From Mercurialis annua (lineage: Eukaryota; Streptophyta; Magnoliopsida; Malpighiales; Euphorbiaceae): a stretch of 64,000 nt of DNA. Made by a program: the position numbers and the translations under genes. The stretch spans positions 29,075,128-29,139,127 of the forward strand of contig NC_065576.1 in assembly GCF_937616625.2 (NCBI RefSeq). Direction: 5' to 3'. Below are positions 47,866 through 61,163 of the stretch, piece by piece. Numbering within the stretch: the first letter of the stretch is position 1; each line of letters begins with the position of its first letter. The notes beneath the pieces were generated by a model. That model was not told the origin of the DNA. It saw nothing but the letters and a program-made list of their open reading frames with translations, and made no database searches.

Positions 47866-49643
47866 CGTTTACAAACGATACTAAATAAAATCAAACATTT
47901 CACCTTTTTAGCTATTTATGCCAAACGTTTACAAATGTTACGAAACAAATCCCAACGTTTCACCTTTTTAGCGATTTATGCCAAACGTTTACAAACATTA
48001 CCAAACAAATCAAAACGTTTAAAACGTTACGAAATAAAACCAAACGTTTCACCTTTTTAGTGATTTAAGACACACGTTTACAAACGTTACGAAACAAATC
48101 CAAACGTTTCACCTTTTTAGAAATTTAAGCCAAACATTTAGAAACATTACAAAACAAATCCAAACGTTTAAAACATTACGAAACAAATCCAAACGTTTCA
48201 CATTTTTAGCAATTTATGCCAAACATTTACAAACATTACGAAACAAATCCAAACATTTCACCTTTTTAGCAATTTATGCCAAACATTTACAAACATTACG
48301 AAACAAATCCAAACATTTCACCTTTTTAGCAATTTAAGCAAAAAGTTTAAAACGTTACGAAACAAAACAAAACGTTTACAAAGGTTAGGAAAGAAAACCA
48401 AATGTTTCACCTTTTTAGCTATTTAAGCCAAACGTTTACAAACGTAATGGAACAAAAACAAACGTTTCCGATTTTTGGGGATTTAAGCGGAACATTTACA
48501 AACATTACGAAACAAAACCAAATGTTTCACCTTTTTAGCAATTTAAGCCAAACTTTTACAAACGTTACCAAACAAATCCAAAAGTTTCACCTTTTTAGCG
48601 ATTTAAGCCAAAGATTTACAAACGTTACGAAACAAATCCAAATGTTTTACCTATTTAGTGATTTAAGCCAAACGTTTACAAAGGTTATGAAACAAATCCA
48701 AACGTGTAACCTTTTTAGCAATTTAAGCCAAACATTTGCAAACGTTACGAAACAAATCAAAACGTGCAACCTTTTTAGCGATATAAGCAAAACGTTTACA
48801 AAGGTTATGAAACAAAACCAAACGTTTAAAACGTTACGAACAAATCCAAGCGTTTCACCTTTTTGCAATTTAAGCCAAAAGTTTACAAATGTTACAAAAC
48901 AAATCCAAACGTTTCACCTTTTTAGTGATTTAAGCCGAACGTTTACAAAGGTTACGAAAAAAACCAAACGTTTCACCTTTTTAGCGATTTAAACCAAACG
49001 TTTAAAACGTTACAAAACAAAATGTTTACAAAGGTTACAAAATAAAAGCAAATGTTTCACCCTTTTAGCGATTTGAGCCAAACATTTATAAACGTTACGA
49101 AACAAATCCAAATGTTTCACCTTTTTAGCGATGTAAGCCAAACGTTTACAAATATCACGAAACAAATCCAAGCGATTCGCCTTTATATCGATTTAAGCCA
49201 AACGTTTACAAACGTTACGAAAGAAATCCAAATGTTTCACCTTTTTAGCGATTTAAGCCGAACTTTTACAATGGTTACGAAACAAAACCAAACGTTTCAC
49301 CTTTTTAGCGATTTAAGCCGAACGTTTACAAACATTACAAAACAAATCCAAACGTTTCATCTTTTTAGGGATTTAAGCCAAACGTTTACAAACATTATGA
49401 AAGAAATCAAATTGTTTCACCTTTTTAGCGATTTAAGCCAAACGTTTACAAACGTTACGAAACAAATCCAAGCGTTTCACCTTTTTAGCAATTTAAGCCA
49501 AACGTTTACAAACGTTACGAAACAAATCCAAACGTTTCACCTTTTTAGCGATTAAAGCCAAACTTTTAAAAACATTACGAAAAGAACCAGACGTTTCGCA
49601 TTGTTTAGCGATTTAAGCCAAACGTTTACAAATGTTACGAAAC

Positions 49644-49783
49644 AAATGTTTGGCTTAGCGATTTAGACGTTTGAATTTGTTTCGTAATGTTTTAAACGTT
49701 TGGATTTGTTTCGAAACGTTTGGAAATATTTGGTTTTGTTTCGTAACGTTTTAAACGTTTGGATTTGTTTCGTGACGTTCAGC
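49644..49783 (-). repeat. Inverted satellite block 3
   Basis: Third copy of the inverted block, more diverged: AAATGTTT at entry and GTGACGTTCAGCGTTTAC at exit. Copies 1 and 2 are closer to each other than to copy 3. It ends about 80 bp before LTR fragment C. Confidence 0.86.
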
Positions 49784-49863
49784 GTTTACAAACATTACAA
49801 AACAAAACCAAACGTTTCACCTTTTTAGCGATTTAAGCCAAACGTTTACAAACATTACGAAAA

Positions 49864-51167
49864 AATAATATAATTAAATCGTCAAACTATAAGTCGAAGT
49901 TAAATCCGTTGATTAAAATCAAAATCAATTATAAGATAGATAAATTTTACTTGAGAATCAATTGGTTTAAAACTAGTTATCCATCTTCTTCAATCAAAAC
50001 AAACAATTTCAAATTCTTCTTCCCAGGGACAAAAACCCGCCATCCCAAAGCTCTAATTCAGTAGCCTTAGATTTGTCAATCAACCATGAAATCCAAAACA
50101 ATCAAAGCAACAACATAATCAAATAATTGACAAGGTCACAAATACAAATCCCTAATCCGAAATACAAATCCTATATGCATTTGAACTAATCACCTCGCTA
50201 AGAACGTGTAACTAAATCGTGATGAAATTTAAGCGATATGCAGGGCTTACAATTCACAACAGCCAACACTTATAATTCAAGAATCAATAATCAAACTTAG
50301 CGAACCCAAACAACAAGAAAACGGCGTATACAAACTCGTTGACATATTCAAAAATAGTAACTCAAGGAACTTTACATACGTCTGAATCAATGAAGTTGAA
50401 GAATTCAGAGATGAATCGGCTTGATTCGGACGTAAGATAATAACCTAACATGATAAGAATCATACCCAGGACAACACTTAGCCTTTGACAATAAAGAGAG
50501 CAAATAGAAACTTAAAGCTATCGCAAACGGAGCGAATAGAATAACGTACCATTCCAACTTCCGAGACTTAAGAATCATAGGGAATTGAGTCTACAATGAC
50601 TGAGACGAAACAGTTCTGAATTTCGTTCTGAAAAGATTAAGAACGGATTAAAATGCGGAGATGTTGTTAAAGAGGAAAATTGAAATCATAAAGAACATAG
50701 CTTACCGAAGAACGCCAACTTTTGTTGATGATTTGCTTCAGAAGTTATGAAGTAGGGAAGACGGCTAGAGTTAGATGAATATGTGGAGAAGAATTAGGGT
50801 TATAAAACATTTTTAAATAATGAAAAGATCGGGATGAAAATCCGCAAAGAGTTAGGGTCGTGCACACTGCACATGCTGATCTCGAACGGAACCACCGCAG
50901 ATGCACAGGTCTAGTTCGAGACCTGTGCTAGTCTCGAACGAGACCAGTGCAGAAATGCACAGGTCTTGTTCGAGATCTGTGATTTCTAAGGCTTAGGTTG
51001 GGCCAATCCAAGGCCCAACCGAAATAAAAAGGCCTAAGGCCAAACCAAACCCAAAACAAACCTAACCCAACCAAAAACCGAACCACCAAACAAATTTCAA
51101 ATACGTAACGACTCAAAATATTACCGAACTCGCAAAACAAATTTCAAAATTTTTACGGGATATTACA
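49864..51167 (-). mobile_element. LTR fragment C, truncated, minus strand
   Basis: On the minus strand this begins TGTAATATCCCGTAAAAATT at 51167, as LTR A does, and continues about 1.3 kb before satellite resumes at about 49863, so it is a 5' part of an LTR. The outer 300 bp aligns with LTR A in layout: a palindrome cluster, then a TTTTTAAATA word, then GACGGCTAG and TTAGGGTT-like words. The sequence is diverged enough to be a different subfamily. No PBS, coding sequence or second LTR is present. The open frame 50928-51140 on minus has no recognisable domain. Confidence 0.85.
50880..50982 (-). repeat. Palindrome cluster in LTR C
   Basis: Three inverted repeats on the AGGTCT/AGACCT theme, some with extended CACAGG/CCTGTG arms. 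Same place in the LTR as the clusters in A and B. Duplicated in D at 56432-56536, where the first palindrome has GGTCTCGTTC in place of GGTCTAGTTC. Confidence 0.78.
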
Positions 51168-54100
51168 AAAACAAATCCAAACATTTAAAATGTTACGAAA
51201 CAAAACAAAAATTTTCACCTTTTTAGCGATTTAAGCAAAACGTTTACAAACGTTACGAAACAAATCAAACGTTTCACATTTTTTGTGATTTAAGCCAAAC
51301 GTTTACAAACGATACAAAACAAATCCAAACGTTTCCCCTTTTTATCAATTTAAGCAAAACGTTTACAAACGTTACGAAACAAAACCAACCGTTTACAAAG
51401 GTTATGAAACAAAACAAACGTTTCACCTTTTTAGCCATTTAACCCAAACGTTTACAAATGTTACGGAACAAAAATAAAGGTTTTACATTTTTAGCGATTT
51501 AAGCCGAACATTTACAAACGTTACGAAACAAAACCAAACGTTTCACCTTTTTAGCCATTTAAGACAAACGTTTACAAACGTTACAAAACAAATCCAAACG
51601 TTTCACCTTTTTAGTAATTTAAGCCAAACATTTGCAAACGTTACGAAACAAATCCAAACATTTCACCTTTTTATCGATTTAAGCCAAACGTTTACAAAGG
51701 TTACGAAACAAATCCAAATGTGTCACCTTTTTAGCAATTTAAGCCAAACGTTTAAAACGTTACGAAACAAATCCAAACGTTTCACATTTTTAGCGATTTA
51801 AGCCTACCGCTTACAAATTAGAAACAAAACCAAACGTTTAAAACGTTACGAACAAAACCAAACGTTTCACCTTTTTAGAGATTTAAGCCAAACGTTACGA
51901 AACAAATCCAAACGTTTCACCTTTTTACCAATTTAAGCCAAACGTTTACAAACGTTACAAAACAAATCCAAACGTTTAAAACATTATGAAACAAATCTAA
52001 ACGTTTCCCATTTTTAGCAATTCAAGCCAAACGTCTACAAACGTACGAAACAAATCCAAACGTTTCAGTTTCTTAGCAATTTAAGACAAAAGTTCACAAA
52101 CGTTACGAAATAAAACAAAATGTTTACAAAGGTTATGAAACAAAACCAAATGTTTCACCTTTATAGCGATTTAAGCAAAACGTTTACAAACGTTACGGAT
52201 GAAAAACAAACGTTTCGAATTATTAGCGATTTAAGCCGAACATTTACAAACATTACGAAACAAAACCAAATGTTTTACCTTTTAGCGATTTAAGCCGAAC
52301 GTTTACAAACGTTACAAAACAAATCCAAACGTTTACAAATGTAACAAAACAAAGCCAAACGTTTACAAATATTGCGAAACAAATCCAAACGTTTCACCTT
52401 TTTAGCAATTTAAGCCAAACGTTTACAAACGTTACGAAACAAATCCAAACGTTTCACCTTTTTAGCAATTTAAGCCAAATGTTTACAAACGTTATGAAAC
52501 AAAATTAAAAGTTAACAAACGTTATGAAAGAAAACCAAACGTTTCACCTTTTTAGCGATTTAAGCCAAATGTTTACAAACGTTACGGAACAAAAACAAAC
52601 CTTTCACATTTTTAACGATTTATGCCGAACGTTTACAAATGTTACGAAACAAAACCAAGCGTTTCACCTTTTTAGCGATTTAAGCCAAACGTTTACAAAC
52701 GTTACAAAATAAATCAAAACGTTTCACCTTTTTAGCTATTTAAGCCAAACGTTTACAAACGTTACGAAACAAATCCAAACGTTTCACCTTCTTAGCGAAT
52801 TAAGCCAAATGTTTTCAAACGTTACGAAACAAATCCAAACATTTCACCTTTTTAACAATTTAATCCAAACGTTTAAAACTTTATAAAACAAATCCAAACG
52901 TTTTACATGTTTAGCGATTTAAGCCTACCCTTTACACACGTTACGAAACAAAACCAAACGTTTCACCTTTTTAGTAATTTAAGCCCAACGTTTACCAGTG
53001 TTACGAAACAAATCTAAACGTTTCCCAATTTTAACGATTTAAGCCAAACGTTTGTAACATTTTTAAACGTTTAAACTTTACAAAACAAATCCAAACGTAA
53101 AAAGGAGAAACAAAACCAAACGTTTACAAATGTTACGAAACAAAACCAAATGTTTCACCTTTTTAGCGATTTAAGCCAAACGTTTACAAACGTTACGAAG
53201 CAAATCCAAACGTTTCACATTTTAAGCGATTTAAGCCAAACATTTACAAATGCTACCAAATAAATGCAACCGTTTTATGTTTTTAGTGACTGAAGCCAAA
53301 CATTTATAAACGTTACGAAACATAGCCAAACGTTTAAAACGTTACGAAACAAATCCAAACGTTTCACCTTTTTAGTGATTTAAGCCTAACGTTTACAAAC
53401 GTTATGAAACAAATCCAAACGTTTCACCCTTTTAGCGATTTAAGCCAAACATTTAAAAACGTTACGAAACAAATCGAAACATTTAACATTTTTAGCGATT
53501 TAAGCCAAACGTTTACAAACATTACGAAGCAACGCCAACCGTTTACAAATGTTATGAAACAAATCCAAGTGTTTCACCTTTTTTAGCAATTTAAGCCAAA
53601 CGTTTACAAACGTTACGAAACAAATCGAAGCGTTTCCCGTTTTTAGCGATTTATGCCGAACGTTTACAAAGGTTTTGAAACAAAACCAAGCGTTTCCCCT
53701 TTTTAGCGATTTAAGACAAACGTTTAGAAACGTTACGAAATAAATCCAAGTGTTTTACCTTTTTAACGATTTAAGCCAAACGTTTACAAACGTTACGAAA
53801 CAAATTCAAACGTTTCACCTTTTTAGCGATTGAAGCCAAACGTTTACAAACATTATGAAACAAAACCAAATGTTTAAAATGTTACGAAACAAATCCAAAT
53901 GTTTCACTTTTTTAGCGATTTATGCCAATGTTTTCCCATTTTAGCGATTTAAGCCAATCGTTTACAAACGTTACGAAACAAAACCAAGCGTTTCACCATT
54001 TTAGCGATTTAAGCCAAACATTTACAAATGTTATGAAATAAATCCAAACGTTACGAAACAAAGCAAAACGTTTAAAAAAGTTACGAAACAGATCCAAACG

Positions 54101-56035
54101 TTACGAAACAAAGCCAAATGTTTAAAAATTTTACGAAATAAATCGAAGCGTTTCACCTTTTTAGTAATTTAAACCAAACGTTTACAAACGTTACAAAACA
54201 AATCCAAAGGTTTCACCTTTTTAGCGATTTAAGCCAAACGTTTACAAAGGTTACGTAAACAATCCAAACGTGTCACGTTATTAGCAATTTAAGCCAAACG
54301 TTTACCAAAGCGCTACGAAACAAATCCACACGTTTCACCTTTTTAGCAATTTAAGCTAAACGTTTACAAACGTTACGAAATAAATCCAAACGTTTCCCCA
54401 TCTTAGCGATTAAAGCCAAACGTTTACAAATGTTACGAAAGAAATCCAAACGTTTCACCTTTTTAGCGATTTAAGCCGAACAGTTACAAAAGTTACGAAA
54501 CAAAACCAAACGTTTCACCTTTTTAGCGATTTAAACCAAACGTTTAAAACGTAACGAAACAAAACGTTTACAAAGGTTACGAAACAAAACCAAACGTTTC
54601 ACCTTTTTAGCGATTTAAGCCAAACGTTTACAAACGTTACGAAACAAATCCAAATGTTTCACATTTTTTGCGATTTAAGCCAAACGTTTACAAACAATCA
54701 AGAAACAAATCCAAGCGTTTGACCGTTTTAGTGATTTAAGCACACGATTACAAACGTTACGGAACAAATCCAAACGTTTCACCTTTTTAGCGATATAAGC
54801 CGAACATTTAGAAAGGTTACGAAACAAAACCAAACATTTGACCTTTTTAGCGAATTAAGCCAAACGTTTAAAAATGTTAACAAATCCAAACGTTTCCCCT
54901 TTTTAGCAATTTAAGCCAAACGTTTACAAACATTACAAAACAAATCCAAGCGTTTCACCTTTTTAGAAATTTATGCCAAACGTTTACAAACGTTACGAAA
55001 CAAATCCAAGCGTTTCATCCTTTTAGCAATTTAAGTCAAACGTTTAGAAACGTTAAGAAACTAATCCAAACGTGTCACCTTTTTAGCAATTTAAGCCAAA
55101 CATTTACAAACGCTACGAAATAAATCCAAGCGTTTCACCTTTTTAGCAACTTAAGTCGAACGTTTACAAACGCTACGAAATAAATCCAAGCGTTTCACCT
55201 TTTTTGCAATTTAAGCCCACCGTTTACAAATGTTACGAAACAAATCCAAACGTTTCACCTTTTTAGTGATTTAAGCCAAATGTTTACAAACGATATGAAA
55301 CAAAACCAAGCGTTTCACTGTTTTAGAGATTTAAGCCAAACCTCTACAAACGTTATGAAACAAATCCAAGCGTTTCACCTTTTTAGCAATTTAAGCCAAA
55401 CGTTTACAAACATTATAGAATAAAACCAAACGTTTCACATTTGTAGCGATTGAAGCAAAACGTTTACAAACGCTGCGAAACAAATCCAAGCGTTTCACCT
55501 TTTTAGCAATATAAGCCAAACGTATACAAACGTTACGAAACAAAGCCATACGTTTAAAACGTTACGAAACAAATCCAAACGTTTCACCATTTTAGTGATA
55601 TATGCCAAACGTTTACAAACAATACGAAACAAATCCAAACGTTTCCCCATTTTAGCGATTTAAGCCAAACGTTTTCAAAGGTTACGAAATAAAAGCAAAT
55701 GTTTCCCCTTTTTAGCGATTTAAGCCAAAAGTTTACAAACGTTACGAAACAAATCCAAACGTTTCACCTTTTTAGCGATTTAATCCAAACGTTTACAAAC
55801 ATTACGAAATAAATCCAAGCGTTTCATGTTTTTAGCGATTTAAGCCAAAACGTTTACAAACTTTACGAAACAAAATTAAACGTTTCACATTTTTAGCGAT
55901 TTAAACCAAACATTTACAAATGGTACGAAACAAATCCAAACGTTTCACATTTTTAGCGATTTAAGCCAAACGTTTACAAACGCCACGAAAAAAATTCAAA
56001 CGTTTCACCATTTTAGTGAATGAAGCCAAACATTT
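51168..56035 (+). repeat. 60-bp satellite array, plus orientation (segment 5)
   Basis: About 4.9 kb of satellite between LTR fragments C and D. It is the satellite part of segmental-duplication copy 1. Around 53050-53110 the pattern is scrambled: AAACGTTTGTAACATTTTTA followed by a CCAAACGTAAAAAGGAG word, probably a small inversion with deletion. No gene is seen. Confidence 0.95.
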
Positions 56036-56721
56036 ATAAAGAGAGCAAATAGAAACTTAAAGCTATCGCAAACGGAGCGAATAGAATAACGTACCGTTCC
56101 AACTTCCGAGACTTAAGAATCATAGGGAATTGAGTCTACAATGACTGAGACGAAACAGTTCTGAATTTCGTTCTGAAAAGATTAAGAACGGATTAAAATG
56201 CGGAGATGTTGTTAAAGAGGAAAATTGAAATCATTAAGAACATAGCTTACCGAAGAACGCCAACTTTTGTTGATGATTTGCTTAGGAAATTTCAGAAGTT
56301 ATGACGTAGGGAAGACGGCTAGAGTTAGATGAATATGTGGAGAAGAATTAGGGTTAGAAAACATTTTTAAATAATGAAAAGATCGGGATGAAAATCCGCA
56401 AAGAGTTAGGGTCGTGCACACTGCACATGCTGATCTCGAACGAAACCACCGCAGATGCACAGGTCTCGTTCGAGACCTGTGCTAGTCTCGAACGAGACCA
56501 GTGCAGAAATGCACAGGTCTTGTTCGAGATCTGTGATTTCTAAGGCTTAGGTTGGGCCAATCCAAGGCCCAACCGAAATAAATAGGCCTAAGGCCAAACT
56601 AAACGCAAAACAAACCTAGCCCAACCAAAAACCGAGCCACCAAACAAATTTCAAATACGTAATGACTCAAAATATTACCGAACTCGCAAAACAAATTTCA
56701 AAATTTTTACGGGATATTACA
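56036..56721 (-). mobile_element. LTR fragment D, duplicate of part of C
   Basis: 686 bp nearly identical to 50491-51167 of C, including the LTR start TGTAATATCCCG (56721 on minus) and the same palindromes. It differs by a 9-bp insertion near 56284-56292 and scattered substitutions. It was made by segmental duplication, not by a new transposition, since its inner end is the duplication breakpoint and its flanking satellite matches that of C. Confidence 0.88.
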
Positions 56722-59700
56722 AAAAGAAATCCAAACATTTAAAACGTTACGAAACAAAACAAAAATTTTCACCTTTTTAGTGATTTAAGCAAAACGTTTA
56801 CAAACGTTACGAAACAAATCAAACGTTTCACCTTTTTTGCGATTTAAGCCAAACGTTTACAAACGTTACAAAACAAATCCAAACGTTTAAAACGTTATGA
56901 AACAAATCTAAACGTTTCCGATTTTTAGCAATTTAAGCCAAACGTTTACAAACGTTTCCCCTTTTTTATCAATTTAAGCAAAACGTTTACAAACGTTAGA
57001 AACAAAACCAACCGTTTACAAAGGTTATGAAACAAAACAAACGTTTCACCTTTTTAGCCATTTAACCCAAATGTTTACAAATGTTACGGAACAAAAATAA
57101 AGGTTTTACATTATTAGCGATTTAAGCCGAACGTTTACAAACGTTACGAAACAAAACCAAACGTTTCACCTTTTTAGCCATTTAAGACAAACGTTTGCAA
57201 ACGTTACAAAACAAATCCAAACGTTTCACCTTTTTAGTAATTTAAGCCGAACGTTTGCAAACGTTACGAAATAAATACAAACATTTCACCTTTTTATCGA
57301 TATAAGCCAAACGTTTAAAAAGGTTACGAAACAAATCCAAATGTGTCACCTTTTTAGCAATTTAAGCCAAACGTTTAAAACGTTACGAAACAAATCCAAA
57401 CGTTTCACATTTTTAGCGATTTAAGCCTACCATTTACAAACGTTACGAAACAAAACCAAACGTTTAAAACGTTACGAAACAAAACAAAACGCTTACAAAG
57501 GTTAGGAAAGAAAACCAAATGTTTCACCTTTTTAGCGATTTAAGCCAAACGTTTACAAACGTTATGAAACAAATCCAAACGTTTCACATTTTAAGCGACT
57601 TAAGCCAAACATTTACAAATGCTACCAAACAAATGCAACCGTTTTATGTTTTTAGTGATTGAAGCCAAACATTTATAAACGTTACGAAACATAGCCAAAC
57701 GTTTAAAACGTTACAAAACAAATCCAAACGTTTCACCTTTTTAGTGATTTAAGCCTAATGTTTACAAACGTTATGAAACAAATCCAAACATTTCACCTTT
57801 TTAGCGATTTAAGCCAAACATTTAAAAACGTTACGAAACAAATCGAAACATTTAACATTTTTAGCGATTTAAGTAAAACGTTTACAAACATTACGAAGCA
57901 ACGCCAATCGTTTACAAATGTTATGAAACAAATCCAAGTGTTTAACCTTTTTAGCAATTTAAGCCAAACGTTTACAAACGTTACGAAAGAAATCGAAACG
58001 TTTCCCGTTTTTAGCGATTTATGCCGAACGTTTACAAAGGTTTTGAAACAAAACCAAGCGTTTCCCCTTTTTAGCGATTTAAGACAAACGTTTAGAAACG
58101 TTACGAAACAAATCCAAGCGTTTTACCTTTTTAACGATTTAAGCCAAACGTTTACAAACGTTACGAAACAAATTCAAACGTTTCACCTTTTTAGCGATTG
58201 AAGCCAAACGTTTACAAACATTATGAAACAAAACCAAATGTTTAAAATGTTACGAAACAAATCCTAATGTTTCACTTTTTTAGCGATTTATGCCAATGTT
58301 TTCCCATTTTAGCGATTTAAGCCAATCGTTTACAAACGTTACGAAACAAAACTAAGCGTTTCACCATTTTAGCGATTTAAGCCAAACGTTTACAAATGTT
58401 ATGAAATAAATCCAAACGTTACGAAACAAAGCAAAACGTTTAAAAAAGTTACGAAACAGATCCAAACGTTACGAAACAAAGCCAAATTTTTAAAAAATTT
58501 ACGAAATAAATCGAAGCGTTTCACCTTTTTAGTAATTTAAACCAAACGTTTACAAACGTTACAAAACAAATCCAAAGGTTTCACCTTTTTAGCGATTTAA
58601 GCCAAACGTTTACAAAGGTTACGTAAAAAATCCAAACGTGTCACGTTATTAGCAATTTAAGCCAAACGTTTACAAAAGCGCTACGAAACAAATCCACGCG
58701 TTTCACCTTTTTAGCAATTTAAGCTAAACGTTTACAAACGTTACGAAATAAATCCAAACGTTTCCCCATCTTAGCGATTAAAGCCAAACGTTTACAAATG
58801 TTACGAAAGAAATCCAAACGTTTCACTTTTTTAGCGATTTAAGCCGAACAGTTACAAAAGTTACGAAACAAAACCAAACGTTTCACGTTTTTAGCGATTT
58901 AAACCAAACGTTTAAAACGTAACGAAACAAAACGTTTACAAAGGTTACGAAACAAATCCAAATGTTTCACATTTTTTGCGATTTAAGCCAAACGTTTACA
59001 AACAATCAAGAAACAAATCCAAGCGTTTGACCCTTTAAGTGATTTAAGCACACGATTACAAACGTTACGGAACAAATCCAAACGTTTCACCTTTTTAGCG
59101 ATATAAGCCGAACATTTAGAAAGGTTACGAAACAAAACCAAACATTTGACCTTTTTAGCGAATTAAGCCAAACTTTTAAAAATGTTAACAAATCCAAACG
59201 TTTCCCCTTTTTAGCAATTTAAGCCAAACGTTTACAAACATTACAAAACAAATCCAAGCGTTTCACCTTTTTAGCAATTTATGCCAAACGTTTACAAACG
59301 TTACGAAACAAATCCAAGCGTTTCATCCTTTTAGCAATTTAAGTCAAACGTTTAGAAACGTTACGAAACTAATCCAAACGTGTCACCTTTTTAGCAACTT
59401 AAGCCAAACATTTAAAAACGCTACGAAATAAATCCAAGCGTTTCACCTTTTTAGCAATTTAAGCCGAACGTTTACAAACGTTACGAAATAAATCCAAGCG
59501 TTTCACCTTTTTTGCAATTTAAGCCCTCCGTTTACAAACGTTACGAAACAAATCCAAACGTTTCACCTTTTTAGTGATTTAAGCCAAACGTTTACAAACG
59601 ATATGAAACAAAACCAAGCGTTTCACCGTTTTAGAGATTTAAGCCAAACCTCTACAAACGTTATGAAACAAATCCAAGCATTTCACCTTTTTAGCAATTT

Positions 59701-60092
59701 AAGCCAAACGTTTACAAACATTATAGAATAAAACCAAACGTTTCACATTTGTAGCGATTGAAGCAAAACGTTTACAAACGCTGCGAAACAAATCCAAGTG
59801 TTTCACCTTTTTAGCAATATAAGCCATACGTTTAAAACGTTACGAAACAAATCCAAACGTTTCACCGTTTTAGTGATATATGCCAAACGTTTACAAACAA
59901 TACGAAACAAATCCAAACGTTTCCCCATTTTAGCGATTTAAGCCAAACGTTTTCAAAGGTTACGAAATAAAAGCAAATGTTTCCCCTTTTTAGCGATTTA
60001 AGCCAAAAGTTTACAAACGTTACGAAACAAATCCAAACGTTTCCCCTTTTTAGCGATTTAATCCAAACGTTTACAAACATTACGAAATAAAT
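56722..60092 (+). repeat. 60-bp satellite array, plus orientation (segment 6)
   Basis: Satellite part of segmental-duplication copy 2, about 3.4 kb up to the unknown insertion. Aligns with 51168-55815 apart from the length changes listed for copy 2. Confidence 0.95.
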
Positions 60093-61163
60093 TCTGACCG
60101 GGCTCGTGCGGGGCCTAGACTTACTTTAAAAATAAAACAGCCCGGTAGGCCTGGCCAGAGCCCGAGTCCGACCCATGAATAGGTCTAGATGTAAGTAAAC
60201 TTAAATTCTTACATAAATGTCTAGTTCGTTTAACAAAATTTTTCCGCGTGTATACTCATTATTTTCGTGCAAGTTAGATATGAGCCAAATCAATCAAACA
60301 TATCTGAGTTGTATTTCTAATTTTAATTAATGAGATATTTTTGTTTCTTCGTATCAATGACATTCATAACTCATAATTTTCCTTTAAAAGACTTTAAGGA
60401 AGAAAATTCTTGAACAAAACCAAATATAAAAAGGACGTGAATTTCATTGACTAATAGAAAGGAAACGACAAGAAATAAGGAATATTTACACTCTAACGGT
60501 TTTGTTTTCAACTTGATTAAATTGAAACATAAAAAAAAATTCAATAATGAAAGAAATAGAAAAGACCAAGTTTTTCTTTATATAACATTGAGAATAACTG
60601 AACTATAAAATTATTTCAGCAACAAATTTTAAGTTGCGAGTTTAGTAAATGTAAGATGATTAATATATCTATCATACATATCCTTTAAATTTGAAATCAT
60701 GTTCTAGTAGCTGGTAAAAGCTTGTAGATTACAAATTAATATTATTTATTTCAGCTGCACATTAATAAAAATTGTTTTTTTTAAACATTCAATAAGACAA
60801 GTAAGAAAAATTCGATGTAAGAAATGAAGAAGTGTAAAATCGGAATAAACAGAACAACTTCCATTAACATAATATAAAGTTTTATAAGATTAATGCAACT
60901 AATCTCAGTAAATGGCGTGAGGAATTCTCTTACTAGAGGAGATAACTTTGCAATATATATATATATATATCGGGATACTAACATATCCCTTAGCAATTCT
61001 AGTGCCAATCGCAATGTGAGTATAAACTAATATTGGATATCGGTTTGATAGATAAATTAGCACAACTCCAGAAAATGAGATAGCTGGATAGAATCGCTAC
61101 CACACTTTGTCCTCTCCAATCAGATAGTATCCCGACAGTTAGAGATCCAATAACTTCAAATAT
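60093..61163. mobile_element. 1.07-kb insertion of unknown type in the array
   Basis: Non-satellite DNA interrupting a monomer in duplication copy 2; copy 1 has the empty site at about 55815 (GAAATAAATCCAAGCG). The filled site has AAT on both sides (60090-60092 and 61164-61166), possibly a 3-bp target duplication. The left end is GC-rich with GACCGGGCTCG and GCCCGAGTCCGACCC words, a style seen in some plant hAT-like elements. The rest is AT-rich with a short (AT)n near 60953-60970. I see no terminal inverted repeats, no transposase and no poly-A tail. The open frame at 60781-61014 on minus has no recognisable domain. It could be a decayed transposon or filler DNA. Confidence 0.6.

Larger units (their letters stand above)
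40697..49863 (+). repeat. 60-bp satellite array, plus orientation (segment 4)
   Basis: About 9.2 kb of satellite to the right of solo LTR E, with the same monomer and composite modules as segment 3. It contains three short blocks in reversed orientation (listed separately). A higher-order unit of about 1.3-1.9 kb joins 46.4-49.8 kb, with traces near 52.0-52.3 kb. Stop-free satellite frames include 43952-44482 and 48402-48992; neither has any feature beyond the repeat. Confidence 0.96.
50491..56035 (+). repeat. Segmental duplication, copy 1
   Basis: A 5.5-kb block made of the outer 677 bp of LTR C plus 4.9 kb of satellite. It is repeated directly downstream (56036-61387). Matching landmarks include the start of C's duplicated part (50491 and 56036), the satellite word AAAATTTTCACC after the LTR, the monomer run near 53401 and 57769, and the variant CAAAATTAAACG near 55870 and 61222. 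Confidence 0.87.

Noticed and set aside
56036..56721. LTR fragment D as an independent transposition
   Set aside because: Both flanks match those of C or the duplication breakpoint; its inner end coincides with the segmental-duplication junction.
60781..61014. 77-codon hydrophobic frame in the unknown insertion
   Set aside because: AT-rich DNA gives Ile/Leu/Phe-rich frames easily; it includes an IYIYIY run from (AT)n, has no domain and no codon-use signal.
60093..61163. Helitron as the class of the unknown insertion
   Set aside because: Its first bases TCTGACC are preceded by T rather than A, and no CTRR with a preceding hairpin is visible at the right end.
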